From: Firmicutes bacterium UBA2116
GTDB lineage: Bacteria; Bacillota; Clostridia; Tissierellales; Sedimentibacteraceae
DNA: 64,000 nucleotides
Assembly: GCA_002331025.1 (NCBI GenBank)
Contig: DCYG01000004.1
Location: forward strand, 18,319 to 82,318
Reading direction: 5' to 3'
Shown here: positions 1 to 7,573 of the stretch, in pieces
Layout of the letters: each line of letters begins with the position of its first letter
Numbering within the stretch: position 1 is the stretch's first letter
The notes under the pieces: generated by a model
What the model saw: the letters and a program-made list of their open reading frames with translations, nothing else
Databases searched by the model: none
Told to the model about the DNA's origin: nothing
Program-made: the position numbers and the translations under genes

Positions 1-7
1 GCGTTTT

Positions 8-907
8 TTATTTGATGTTAAGTATACCATATACTAAATTTTTCGTTTCCTCTTGATTAATTATATAAAATGAGATATCGTTTATTGTTTTAGGCGCTCC
101 CGGCAAAGTATGGAAGTTTATATTGTCAGTCGAAAGTCCCACACTGCTCACTGCCAATGAGGTTGCTTCTGTTAAGGCAAAATCTGTTTTCACGTGGGGA
201 TATACCTCGCTTACTACCTTTGGCAGTCTAAAGGTTAAAGCTTTTTTTATAGCTGCTTTTATGAAACCCTGCTGAGCTTCTATTCTCCCTAAGTCGCCTT
301 CTGAATACCCTCGGTAACCTGCATAGTTAGTTTTTCTGAATCTCAAAAACTCCATAGCTCTGTCGCCCTTAATCAGCTGTTCTCCCGCAGGTATATTGAT
401 ATCTAACGGTGGGTCCGAGTAAGGGTCTGTATATCTCATATGGAACGGTACGTCTACCTCCACTCCTCCAACTGCATCAACTGCCGCTCTTACACCATCA
501 TAGTCAACAGTGACGTATTTGTCAATTTTCATGCCTGTTATACCTAAAATAGTTTCATTAAGTCCTTCTATTCCCTTTACGGTATAAACGGTATTTATTT
601 TATTGTTGGCGCTGTTTCTGAATCCATCCCTTTCTATGTATGTATCTCTTGGGATTGATATAATATCAGCCGTCTTCGTCTTCGTATTATAGCTTGCAAC
701 CATTATCGTGTCGGAACGTTCATGCTCCAGACCTAATAACAATACATTAATTCTTTCATTTTTATTGTTACCTATTATATTATTGAAAATATCTGCAGCT
801 TCCACACTTAAGCCGTTATCGGAACCCGTCAGCATAAACAGGCCGCCGGTAACTACCAATGAAAAGCATATGAGCGAAGTAAAGAATACTTTTAAAAAAC
901 GCTTCAA
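8..907 (-). CDS. LytR-CpsA-Psr (LCP) family cell-wall glycopolymer ligase
   Basis: LCP enzymes move undecaprenyl-phosphate-linked glycopolymers onto peptidoglycan at the outer face of the membrane. A short cytoplasmic N-terminus and one membrane anchor (about residues 5-25) precede the LCP domain. Visible family signatures are NVLLLGLE, RSDTIMV with the conserved Asp, SIPRDTYI, KINTVY, and the Arg-rich EFLRFRKTN...GDLGRIEAQQ stretch. At about 299 residues it is a normal short LCP protein. The start is taken as TTG at 907, seven to eight bases after GGAGG; a TTG further upstream (922) lies ahead of that ribosome site and is rejected. Its polymer substrate is not shown by the sequence, but TagA and CsaB homologues lie 28 kb away in the same window. 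Confidence 0.88.
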   Translation of the reverse strand: MKRFLKVFFTSLICFSLVVTGGLFMLTGSDNGLSVEAADIFNNIIGNNKNERINVLLLGLEHERSDTIMVASYNTKTKTADIISIPRDTYIERDGFRNSANNKINTVYTVKGIEGLNETILGITGMKIDKYVTVDYDGVRAAVDAVGGVEVDVPFHMRYTDPYSDPPLDINIPAGEQLIKGDRAMEFLRFRKTNYAGYRGYSEGDLGRIEAQQGFIKAAIKKALTFRLPKVVSEVYPHVKTDFALTEATSLAVSSVGLSTDNINFHTLPGAPKTINDISFYIINQEETKNLVYGILNIK

Positions 908-996
908 TTTAAATTCCTCCAATCATATTACTTTTATATGATATCATAAATATATTATTTGTAAAGAATTCAAATATTAAGAATTTATGAAGATTT

Positions 997-1545
997 TTAC
1001 AGCTTTTCATTGTAGAATTTTTCAAAATCCATAATAGTTAAATCACTTTCCAGGTATCTCGCATAGGTGTATAGAACATCCGACAGACGGTTCACAAATT
1101 TTAGCAGAATATCACTTACAGTTTCTTCTTTTTTGAGGGTCAATATTCTTCTTTCGGCTCTTCTGCATATTGTCCTCGAAACATGAAGTGCCGCTGCAGC
1201 CTCTGATGAGCCGGGCACTATAAATTTATCTGCACCTTTTATCTTAGGCAGATAATCGTCGATTATCTTTTCTAATGCAGCAATATCCTCTTCCTTTATT
1301 TTATACACATATTTACCTTCTTCTACTGTCGCCAATTCACCTGCTACAAAGAATAACCTCATTTGAATCTTCTTCAGCTTTTCCTTTATTTCCTCATCTT
1401 TTACAAACTTCATCGCAAAACCGATCGATGAGTTAAGCTCGTCAACTGTACCGTAGGATTCTACCCTCAATGAATCCTTATATACTCTCGTACCATCATA
1501 CAGAGATGTTTGTCCTTTGTCGCCTGTCTTTGTGTAAATTTTCAT
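997..1545 (-). CDS. PduO-type cob(I)alamin adenosyltransferase
   Basis: Transfers the 5'-deoxyadenosyl group of ATP to cob(I)alamin or cobinamide to make coenzyme B12. The N-terminal TKTGDKGQTSL motif is the ATP-binding signature of the PduO/MMAB family, and the C-terminal SRTICRRAERRI helix carries its conserved Arg residues. Length 182 residues is typical. ATG at 1545 follows GGGAGGAATAT. It lies 12 bases downstream of rsmA on the same strand and could be cotranscribed. Its presence implies B12-dependent metabolism, but no B12 enzyme is encoded in this window. Confidence 0.92.
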   Translation of the reverse strand: MKIYTKTGDKGQTSLYDGTRVYKDSLRVESYGTVDELNSSIGFAMKFVKDEEIKEKLKKIQMRLFFVAGELATVEEGKYVYKIKEEDIAALEKIIDDYLPKIKGADKFIVPGSSEAAAALHVSRTICRRAERRILTLKKEETVSDILLKFVNRLSDVLYTYARYLESDLTIMDFEKFYNEKL

Positions 1546-1557
1546 ATATTCCTCCCA

Positions 1558-2424
1558 TTACTCTAAAATTTTACTGATTTCATCTGAAATTTTTCCAAAT
1601 TCTTCAAGTCCTAAATTTTCTCCTCTGATGCCGGGATCTATATTTGAATTTTCTAATGCGGTTTTTACTGTTTCCTTAGGAATTTTAAGATTGTTACTTA
1701 AACCGTTTAACAATGTTTTTCTTCTCTGTCCAAATGATGCCTTTATTATATCAAACATCAGCTTTTCATCATTAACCTTTATCTTGGGGACATTCAATAT
1801 ATTAAATTCAATAACCGCCGAATCCACCTTAGGTCTTGGCATAAATACGGTATTGGGTACAATGATAGCAATATTTGTATCAGCCCTGTATTGGACAGCT
1901 AATGTTATTGCGCCGTATTCCTTGCTGCCTGGCTTTGAATTTAATCGCTGTGCGACTTCCTTCTGTACCATTACAACAATTTTGGATACCTTGTAACCTT
2001 CCTCCAATATTTTCATTATAATCGGTGTTGTAATGTAGTAGGGCAGGTTCGCAACTATTTTTACATCGAGACCTTTAAATTCTTCTTCTATCAGCTTATT
2101 CACATCAATCTTCATAAAGTCATCGTAAATTATTTTAAGATTGTCAAAATTTAAGGTTTCCTTGTGAACCTCAATCAGGCTTTTGTCAACTTCAACAGCA
2201 ACAACCTTCTTTGCCTTGCCGCATAAAATCTGAGTAAGAGTTCCAAAGCCCGGTCCTATTTCCAAGACACCTGAATTTTCACCCAACTCTGCGGTTTCAG
2301 CTATTTTATTTATAATATTGCCATCTATAAGAAAATTTTGACCTAAACTTTTGCTGAATTTAAATCCGTATTTATCAAGTATGTATTTCATCACTTTAGG
2401 TGAATATAGCTTTTTATCATCCAT
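1558..2424 (-). CDS. rsmA: 16S rRNA (adenine-N6,N6)-dimethyltransferase
   Basis: RsmA/KsgA dimethylates two adjacent adenines in the 3'-terminal helix of 16S rRNA using S-adenosylmethionine. The SAM-binding motif VLEIGPGFGTL is near residue 50, and the catalytic motif NLPYYITTP is near residue 125. The length of 288 residues is normal. The gene lies 6 bases after rnmV on the same strand, an order (rnmV-rsmA) conserved in Firmicutes. ATG at 2424 follows a GAGGAA ribosome site. Confidence 0.96.
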   Translation of the reverse strand: MDDKKLYSPKVMKYILDKYGFKFSKSLGQNFLIDGNIINKIAETAELGENSGVLEIGPGFGTLTQILCGKAKKVVAVEVDKSLIEVHKETLNFDNLKIIYDDFMKIDVNKLIEEEFKGLDVKIVANLPYYITTPIIMKILEEGYKVSKIVVMVQKEVAQRLNSKPGSKEYGAITLAVQYRADTNIAIIVPNTVFMPRPKVDSAVIEFNILNVPKIKVNDEKLMFDIIKASFGQRRKTLLNGLSNNLKIPKETVKTALENSNIDPGIRGENLGLEEFGKISDEISKILE

Positions 2425-2430
2425 TAATCT

Positions 2431-2976
2431 CTATTCCTCGTTATTTTCAACTTTAGTTATAGCTTCTTCCAATTCCTCTCTCGTAATACCAAAAGAATTC
2501 AATCTTTTTAAAAATTGCTTTGCGCTGCAATAGCCTATGGCAAGCTCATCACCAAGCAGTTCTCTCGTTTTTGAAGCATTGTCATTACCTACCAGACCGT
2601 AATAAATCATATCCTTATTTGTAAATTCCGGAGCGCCGTCTGAAATTTCTGCTCTTGCATTCTTTAAAGCTTCTCTGATGACCTCGGGAGATGCATTTTC
2701 AACACCTATGTCGCCATCCTTTTTTGCCTTATCTCTGGGTATATATGCGTGCTTGCAGTTTTCAATTTCCTCTGAAAGAATATTTCTGATCTTTTTGCCC
2801 GGAAAATCAGGGTCTGTCAAAATTATTATACCTCTGTTTTTAGAAGCTTTCTTTATAATCTTGATTATATTTTCGTTTATACCAAGACCGCTGGTCGCTA
2901 TTACTTCCGCATCAACTGCTCTTTTTACAGCCGATATGTCAGATTTTCCTTCAACTACTATTATTTCCTTTATCAA
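2431..2976 (-). CDS. rnmV: Ribonuclease M5 (5S rRNA maturase)
   Basis: RNase M5 trims the 5S rRNA precursor on both strands of its double-stranded stem, with ribosomal protein L18 as cofactor in Bacillus. The N-terminal Toprim domain is clear: IIVVEGKSD holds the catalytic Glu and ILTDPDFPG the DxD acidic pair. At 181 residues it has the family length. The start is TTG at 2976, seven or so bases after AGAGGTG; no better ATG exists nearby. It sits between udk and rsmA. Confidence 0.93.
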   Translation of the reverse strand: MIKEIIVVEGKSDISAVKRAVDAEVIATSGLGINENIIKIIKKASKNRGIIILTDPDFPGKKIRNILSEEIENCKHAYIPRDKAKKDGDIGVENASPEVIREALKNARAEISDGAPEFTNKDMIYYGLVGNDNASKTRELLGDELAIGYCSAKQFLKRLNSFGITREELEEAITKVENNEE

Positions 2977-2993
2977 ATTAACACCTCTTCAAG

Positions 2994-3626
2994 CTAAGCT
3001 CTGTAAGCATGTTCAAGTAATGATTTAATCTTTGTAACCATCAGATCAACCGCTACCAAATTATTGCCGCCTTCCGTAACAATAATATCCGCATATTTTT
3101 TGCTTGGCTCGATAAATTGCTCATGCGCCGGTCTTACAGTGCTCATATACTGATTAATAACCGAATCCAAGCTTCTTTTCCTCTCATTCATGTCTCTTAC
3201 GATTCTTCTTAAAATTCTTATATCTGCATCGGTGTCCACAAATATTTTTATATCTAACAGCTCCCTGATTCTTTCTTCATAAAAAATCAGCAAGCCTTCA
3301 ACTATAATTATTTCCTTCGGTTCTGAAATAATTGTTTCCTTTGTTCTGTTATGTATTCCATAATCATAGATGGGTTTTTGTATCGTACTTCCTTTTTTTA
3401 ATTCCTTTATATGTTCCACAAACAAATCCGTGTCAAACGCAAACGGATGGTCATAATTAGTTTTACATCTTTGCTCGTACGTTAAATGGCTCTGGTCCTT
3501 ATAATAAGCATCATGTTCCATTATCGATATACTTTTTTCCGGAACCTCTGAATTAATTCTGTTAACGATTGTTGTTTTACCCGAACCGCTTCCACCACAT
3601 ACTCCAATAAAAATAGGTTGCCTCAT
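2994..3626 (-). CDS. udk: Uridine kinase
   Basis: Phosphorylates uridine and cytidine to UMP and CMP in pyrimidine salvage. The P-loop GVCGGSGSGKTT is at residues 8-19, followed by DHPFAFD and the substrate-binding PIYDYGIHNRT segment. The length of 210 residues is standard. ATG at 3626 follows GAGAGGAAATT. The gene ends 17 bases before rnmV starts, so the two are probably transcribed together. A hairpin-rich spacer of about 280 bases separates it from the upstream 3D-domain gene. Confidence 0.95.
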   Translation of the reverse strand: MRQPIFIGVCGGSGSGKTTIVNRINSEVPEKSISIMEHDAYYKDQSHLTYEQRCKTNYDHPFAFDTDLFVEHIKELKKGSTIQKPIYDYGIHNRTKETIISEPKEIIIVEGLLIFYEERIRELLDIKIFVDTDADIRILRRIVRDMNERKRSLDSVINQYMSTVRPAHEQFIEPSKKYADIIVTEGGNNLVAVDLMVTKIKSLLEHAYRA

Positions 3627-3692
3627 AATTTCCTCTCATATATTGTTTTCTATTTACAATATACACTATTTTTTGCAATTTGCATACAAGAA

Positions 3693-3879
3693 AATTTGCT
3701 GCGCAAATTCCGCTAGGGGGACCTATGTCCCCCTTCGGCGTAAAAATGTAAACATTTTTACTGAGCACCCCCCTTAACGGCAAGGACGTACCGTCCTTTG
3801 CAATCCTCGTTTTTCATACAATAGGAAAGAAAGCTTTCCTATTGTATGAAAAAAGGAAAAAATCAATATGATTTTTTCC
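3693..3879. repeat. Run of six consecutive perfect hairpins
   Basis: Six uninterrupted inverted repeats follow one another: 3693-3709 (7-bp stem), 3716-3733 (7 bp, GGGGGAC/GTCCCCC), 3740-3761 (10 bp, AT-rich), 3782-3798 (7 bp, AAGGACG/CGTCCTT), 3810-3853 (20-bp stem, loop AAAG) and 3855-3879 (11 bp). The last can act as a terminator for the 3D-domain gene. The others have no obvious role. An open frame across 3577-3783 is judged to be chance. Confidence 0.85.
3848..3879 (-). terminator. Terminator of the 3D-domain gene
   Basis: On the minus strand the 11-bp stem GGAAAAAATCA/TGATTTTTTCC (3855-3879) is followed directly by a run of T residues. It lies 25 bases past the stop of the 3D-domain gene. 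Confidence 0.7.
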
Positions 3880-3903
3880 CTTTTTCTCTCGATTAATGAT
3901 GTT

Positions 3904-4638
3904 TTACTCTAAAATATAAACTTTTACTTGTCTGATTCCAAACCAGTATGCATCATTGCCGTCTTCCATAAACAAGTCTATTCTGTTTCCCTTGATTGCT
4001 CCACCCGTATCAAGTGCTGTTGCGAACCCATAGTCAGGACTGCCATCTGTGGAAGCTACGTATAGCTTCGTTCCAAGAGGTATTACTTTTGGGTCTACCG
4101 CAACTGTACCTGGCTGAGCTTTTGTGCCAGATGCCGTAATACCGTAGTAGGGATCTCCGGGTCTTTTACCTGTGCTTTCAAACGATAAGTCATAAGCTGT
4201 TGCAACCATGTCAAACTCATCCTTAAATCTGAATCCGCCTCTTGAGGTTGCCACCGTATTGTCCTTTGTACCTACTTCGATAATTTTATCAACAGGATCT
4301 TTGATGATTATTTCTTCTTCTAGTGTTCTGAGTACCATTTTTCCGTCTACATAGCACTCCTGATACACTGATTTTTTCAAACCATCCGAACCTTGTTGAA
4401 TTACTTGCTTATAGTCTACATATTTTTCGTCATTATATAATATTTGTGTATTATGCTCTACTTTACTTCTGTCAATATCATACTTTAATTCCTTTAATGG
4501 AGGTTTTGTTTTTGCTTCATCCTCTTTGAATATGCTTGCAAAAACACTGTATTTAGAGTTTCCTTCATTACTATCATTAGTTATAATAAAGCTCATTATT
4601 AAAATTGTTACAACTATTAATGGGTATATTTTCTTCAT
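3904..4638 (-). CDS. Secreted 3D-domain cell-wall protein (YabE/RpfB-like)
   Basis: An N-terminal membrane or signal segment (about residues 4-20) is followed by a G5-like region (residues ~75-125, with VLRTLEEEIIIKDPVDKIIEVGTK) and a C-terminal 3D domain. The 3D domain shows the three aspartates in MVATAYD, AVDP...IPLGTKLYV and ALDTGGAIKGNRIDLFM. Such proteins are peptidoglycan-active, usually lytic transglycosylase-like or resuscitation-promoting. In Bacillus, yabE lies directly ahead of rnmV and rsmA, and the same order is seen here with udk inserted. ATG at 4638 follows GGTTGGTGG. At 244 residues it is shorter than YabE and appears to have one G5-like module. Confidence 0.85.
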   Translation of the reverse strand: MKKIYPLIVVTILIMSFIITNDSNEGNSKYSVFASIFKEDEAKTKPPLKELKYDIDRSKVEHNTQILYNDEKYVDYKQVIQQGSDGLKKSVYQECYVDGKMVLRTLEEEIIIKDPVDKIIEVGTKDNTVATSRGGFRFKDEFDMVATAYDLSFESTGKRPGDPYYGITASGTKAQPGTVAVDPKVIPLGTKLYVASTDGSPDYGFATALDTGGAIKGNRIDLFMEDGNDAYWFGIRQVKVYILE

Positions 4639-4959
4639 ATTACCACCAACCTTTAATAATATCCAAAATTGACTTGCGCATTGTCAATTAAAGGTATAAA
4701 TTTTTACTTGAAAAATTTACTTTTTGTATAAGTATGAACTCATACATTATTGGCAATCCCTATGCAAAATCCCATAATTTTTTGCACAAGACGTATTATA
4801 ACCTTAATCTTAAAAAAATACAAGTTTTTTTTGATGGAAATTTGATTTTTTTTATAAATTATTTATTCTTCGCGTATTTTATGGGTAGTTTTAAGTAAAT
4901 TTCTCTGTAAATTATTTTTATTATTAACAATTTATATAAAAATATACCATAAAAAGCAA
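4639..4959. other. AT-rich spacer without a gene
   Basis: About 320 bases between the start of the 3D-domain gene and the pdxY terminator. It should hold the promoter of the 3D gene. Only a weak inverted repeat (ATTGAC...GTCAAT near 4670-4690) and poly-A/T tracts are visible. I looked for a cyclic-di-AMP (ydaO-type) riboswitch, common ahead of wall hydrolases, and could not recognise one. Confidence 0.5.
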
Positions 4960-4996
4960 TAAAAAACAGAGAATGCATTTTTAGTACAATCTCTGT
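4960..4996 (-). terminator. Terminator of the pyridoxal kinase gene
   Basis: ACAGAGA/TCTCTGT inverted repeat (4966-4996) followed on the minus strand by a T-rich run, 28 bases past the stop of the kinase gene. Confidence 0.6.
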
Positions 4997-5023
4997 CTGC
5001 TAAATGTCTACCTTTATATTTAA

Positions 5024-5890
5024 TTATATTTGTGTATAATTAAAACTTTTCTTTTCCATGTATAATTCCTTCATTATTTTTTCAAACAGCACACCCTCCG
5101 AACCTGGAGTTTTAGCTTCATATGTTGTCAATACAGCTTTCGAAACAAAGGTTGACGCATATTCCATTGCCTCTGGAAGGATTTTGCCCTGAAGCAAGTA
5201 CCCTAAAAATAATGAAGTAAACAAATCACCTGTTCCGGGATATCTTTTATCAACGTAATCAAAGGGTATCTTGTAAAATTTATCATTAGCTCTGTCATAG
5301 CATCCGTTTATATGTTCACCATCCTCGGTTATAATTCCTGTTATCACGGATACTCTCGGTCCCATATCACAAAGGCGTTTTAAATATTGCTTAAGCTTTT
5401 CAATGTATATCTTATCACACTTGTATTTTTCTCCCAAGAGAATTTCCGCCTCTGTCAGATTTGGAGTTATAATATCCGCAACACTTACAAGGGTGTTCAT
5501 TTTATCTACCATTTCCTTTGTATAGGTCTGGTAGACGACACCGTGGTCACCCATTACAGGGTCAACGACTATTAAAGGATTGTTTGCTTTTTTTACCCTG
5601 TCAATAATGTCTTTCATTATGTCTATTTGTTTTTCAGAACCGATAAAGCCACTGTATACGCAGTCAAAAGTTGCATTGTTTTTTTCCCACATATTAAAAT
5701 ACTCTTCCATGTGATCAGTAAAATCAAAAAAATAAAAATCCTTAAATTCTGAATGACTGCTCAGTAATGCTGTCGGAAGCGGGCACACCTGACAGCCTAA
5801 AGCCGACATAATAGGCATTATAACTGTCATTGAGCATCTTCCTATACCCGACATATCATGAATTGCCGCAACCTTTGGAATGTTATGCAT
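5024..5890 (-). CDS. Pyridoxine/pyridoxal/pyridoxamine kinase (PdxY/PdxK type)
   Basis: Phosphorylates B6 vitamers in the pyridoxal 5'-phosphate salvage pathway. It is a ribokinase-superfamily protein: MSGIGRCSMT and the LPTALLSSHS segment at the N-terminus bind the pyridine ring, ITPNLTEAEILLG precedes the nucleotide site, and YPGTGDLFTSLFLG near residue 220 carries the catalytic Asp of the GTGD motif. The length of 288 residues fits. ATG at 5890 follows GGAGAGAGCT. It appears monocistronic: it has its own terminator, and a 380-base spacer lies upstream. Confidence 0.9.
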   Translation of the reverse strand: MHNIPKVAAIHDMSGIGRCSMTVIMPIMSALGCQVCPLPTALLSSHSEFKDFYFFDFTDHMEEYFNMWEKNNATFDCVYSGFIGSEKQIDIMKDIIDRVKKANNPLIVVDPVMGDHGVVYQTYTKEMVDKMNTLVSVADIITPNLTEAEILLGEKYKCDKIYIEKLKQYLKRLCDMGPRVSVITGIITEDGEHINGCYDRANDKFYKIPFDYVDKRYPGTGDLFTSLFLGYLLQGKILPEAMEYASTFVSKAVLTTYEAKTPGSEGVLFEKIMKELYMEKKSFNYTQI

Positions 5891-6270
5891 AGCTCTCTCC
5901 TAAATATTTGGTTAAATATATTATAAATCTATCTGTATCTTTAAAAAGGTACAGAACTGTATATATCGATAATGACAGATTTTATTGCAAAGTCACCGGA
6001 AGACGGACAACAGCAGCGTATTCAAACATACGTGAAACCGAATGACCCAAATTTTTAATTTGGTGTCAGTCGCTTATACTGTAAACAGCATAAAGATGAT
6101 TTCAAATGAAATCATCTTTATAAAAAGTAAAGTGTATGTAAATACTCTTTACAAGGGGGGCTTAATTAAAATCCGGCTAATATCTACTGAATATATCATA
6201 TAATTATATACTGTATTAGTCAATACAGTATCTTCCAGTTCATCCCACCACAAAAAATCTTTCCTTTAAG
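5891..6270. other. Gene-free spacer with hairpins and a repeat
   Basis: No credible gene. It contains a TATAAT-like box on the minus strand (5920-5925) that may serve pdxY, an inverted repeat CTGTA...TACAG (5933-5955), a degenerate copy of the TCGCTTATA repeat (6057-6084), a 14-bp-stem hairpin (6091-6120) and a 10-bp-stem hairpin (6208-6231). The last lies past the stop of the glycosyltransferase gene but lacks a T-run. Confidence 0.55.
6057..6084 (+). repeat. Degenerate copy of TCGCTTATA palindromic repeat
   Basis: Differs at two positions over 28 bases from the right arm of the palindrome at 53352-53397 (AATTTGGTG...GTCGCTTATACTGTAA). The left arm here has decayed (ACCGAATGACCCAAATT), so the copy no longer folds as a perfect hairpin. 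Confidence 0.65.
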
Positions 6271-7107
6271 CTAAAATACTATCTGTTTTTTATTTCTATT
6301 TACTAAATTTTCAAAATAATAATAAAAAACCCCAAGTTCTCCTTTATAGCCGCTTTTCCAAGGTTTATTTCTTCCGCAGTAATGAACGATTGATGTATTA
6401 TGTGCTATCCATCTCATATCTTTTTTTGTGCTGATATTCTTAGGATTTGCATTATATAAAGATAAATATCTGTCGCTTAAATTATATATCATTGCATCAA
6501 TATGGACTGTCTTATCTGCATATACTCCATTAATCACATCCTGGTCCGGTAACAAGAAAAAAACCTTTTTATTTTCGATATAGTCATAAACTTCCTGAAC
6601 ATCTTGATTTTCCCGCAATGCTTTTAAATTTAAAGGCATCATACCTGAATTAATATACATGCTGTCCCCGGGCATATCAAGTCTTATTTCATTAATTTTT
6701 TTCAGGCTTTTACTTACATGGGATGCCGCAGCAAAAAAATTGTCACCCATATCCATGTTATATAAGCTGCTGATACTGTTAATAACTACTATATCCGGGT
6801 CAAGATACAAAATCCTGTCCAAAAATTCCGGAAGATATTGAGCAGCAAAAATGCGGTAATACATTTCTTTAGGATATCTGTCTGTTGTAGGTGCTTCATT
6901 AAACATACCGCTTGGTATTTTTACATCAATAATTTTACACCTGTCTTTACATATACTGCTGTTTATTAAAAAAATATCTTCTTCATCCAGAGACGAATGC
7001 GCTATATATACCTCGAAATTTTCATTGGCATTAGATTTAACAAGAGAAGTAAGCATAACTATCAATTGTTCAATATAATTTGAATTAAGGGTTAATAAAA
7101 TATTCAT
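6271..7107 (-). CDS. Glycosyltransferase family 8 protein
   Basis: A GT8-type retaining glycosyltransferase of the LPS galactosyl/glucosyltransferase or GspA kind. The DxD metal-binding motif is in RILYLDPDIVV near residue 95, DQDVINGVY near residue 190, and the C-terminal HYCGRNKPWKSG motif matches the conserved HxGxxKPW of the family. No membrane segment, so it is probably cytoplasmic. The length of 278 residues is typical. It lies 7 bases downstream of the MarR gene, in a probable ftsH-marR-glycosyltransferase operon. Donor and acceptor cannot be told from sequence. Confidence 0.87.
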   Translation of the reverse strand: MNILLTLNSNYIEQLIVMLTSLVKSNANENFEVYIAHSSLDEEDIFLINSSICKDRCKIIDVKIPSGMFNEAPTTDRYPKEMYYRIFAAQYLPEFLDRILYLDPDIVVINSISSLYNMDMGDNFFAAASHVSKSLKKINEIRLDMPGDSMYINSGMMPLNLKALRENQDVQEVYDYIENKKVFFLLPDQDVINGVYADKTVHIDAMIYNLSDRYLSLYNANPKNISTKKDMRWIAHNTSIVHYCGRNKPWKSGYKGELGVFYYYFENLVNRNKKQIVF

Positions 7108-7114
7108 TTACAAC

Positions 7115-7573
7115 TCACTCCTGATTACTTATACTTTTTTCAAATTCCTCCAATAATTCATTAAGGGCATTTATTCCTTTGATTATTAAATCAAATTTCT
7201 CATCTTCCATACTTTCCAGAACCGGTCCATATTTATATTTCAATTCATTATTGATTCTCCCCAATACATTCTCACCTTTTTCAGTCAACAAAAGCTCCAC
7301 AACTCTTTCATCATCCTTACTTCTTTTTCTCATAATAAAACCGTCTTTTTCTAACTTTTTGCACATATTGGAAGCATTACTTCCGCAAACATCTAATATT
7401 TTCGATATGGTACCTACATTTATATCTTCACATTCCTTAACAGCGGCTAATACCCTTCCCTGCATCGTTGTAAGTCCATGAGCTTCCATTATAGGTCTGA
7501 GGATAGCTTGCAAGGTTGTTGTTATATTCCTTGTCATATCCCACAATTCTTTTTTTAACACTTCATCTCTCAT
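7115..7573 (-). CDS. MarR-family transcriptional regulator
   Basis: 152 residues with the MarR winged-helix layout: an N-terminal dimer helix, HGLTTMQGRVLAAV, then ICDVCGSNASNMCKKLEKDGFI as recognition helix and wing lead-in, and RSKDDERVVELLLTEKG as the wing. ATG at 7573 overlaps the ftsH stop codon by four bases (ATGA), which suggests translational coupling to the protease gene. Ligand and target are unknown. A MarR regulator as the second gene of an ftsH transcript is not a familiar arrangement. Confidence 0.87.
   Translation of the reverse strand: MRDEVLKKELWDMTRNITTTLQAILRPIMEAHGLTTMQGRVLAAVKECEDINVGTISKILDVCGSNASNMCKKLEKDGFIMRKRSKDDERVVELLLTEKGENVLGRINNELKYKYGPVLESMEDEKFDLIIKGINALNELLEEFEKSISNQE

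Noticed and set aside
3577..3783. 68-codon open frame overlapping the udk start
   Set aside because: It overlaps the hairpin run and the first codons of udk in another frame, has no ribosome site and no recognisable domain.
4639..4959. Riboswitch ahead of the 3D-domain gene
   Set aside because: I could not find the conserved segments of a cyclic-di-AMP or other known riboswitch.
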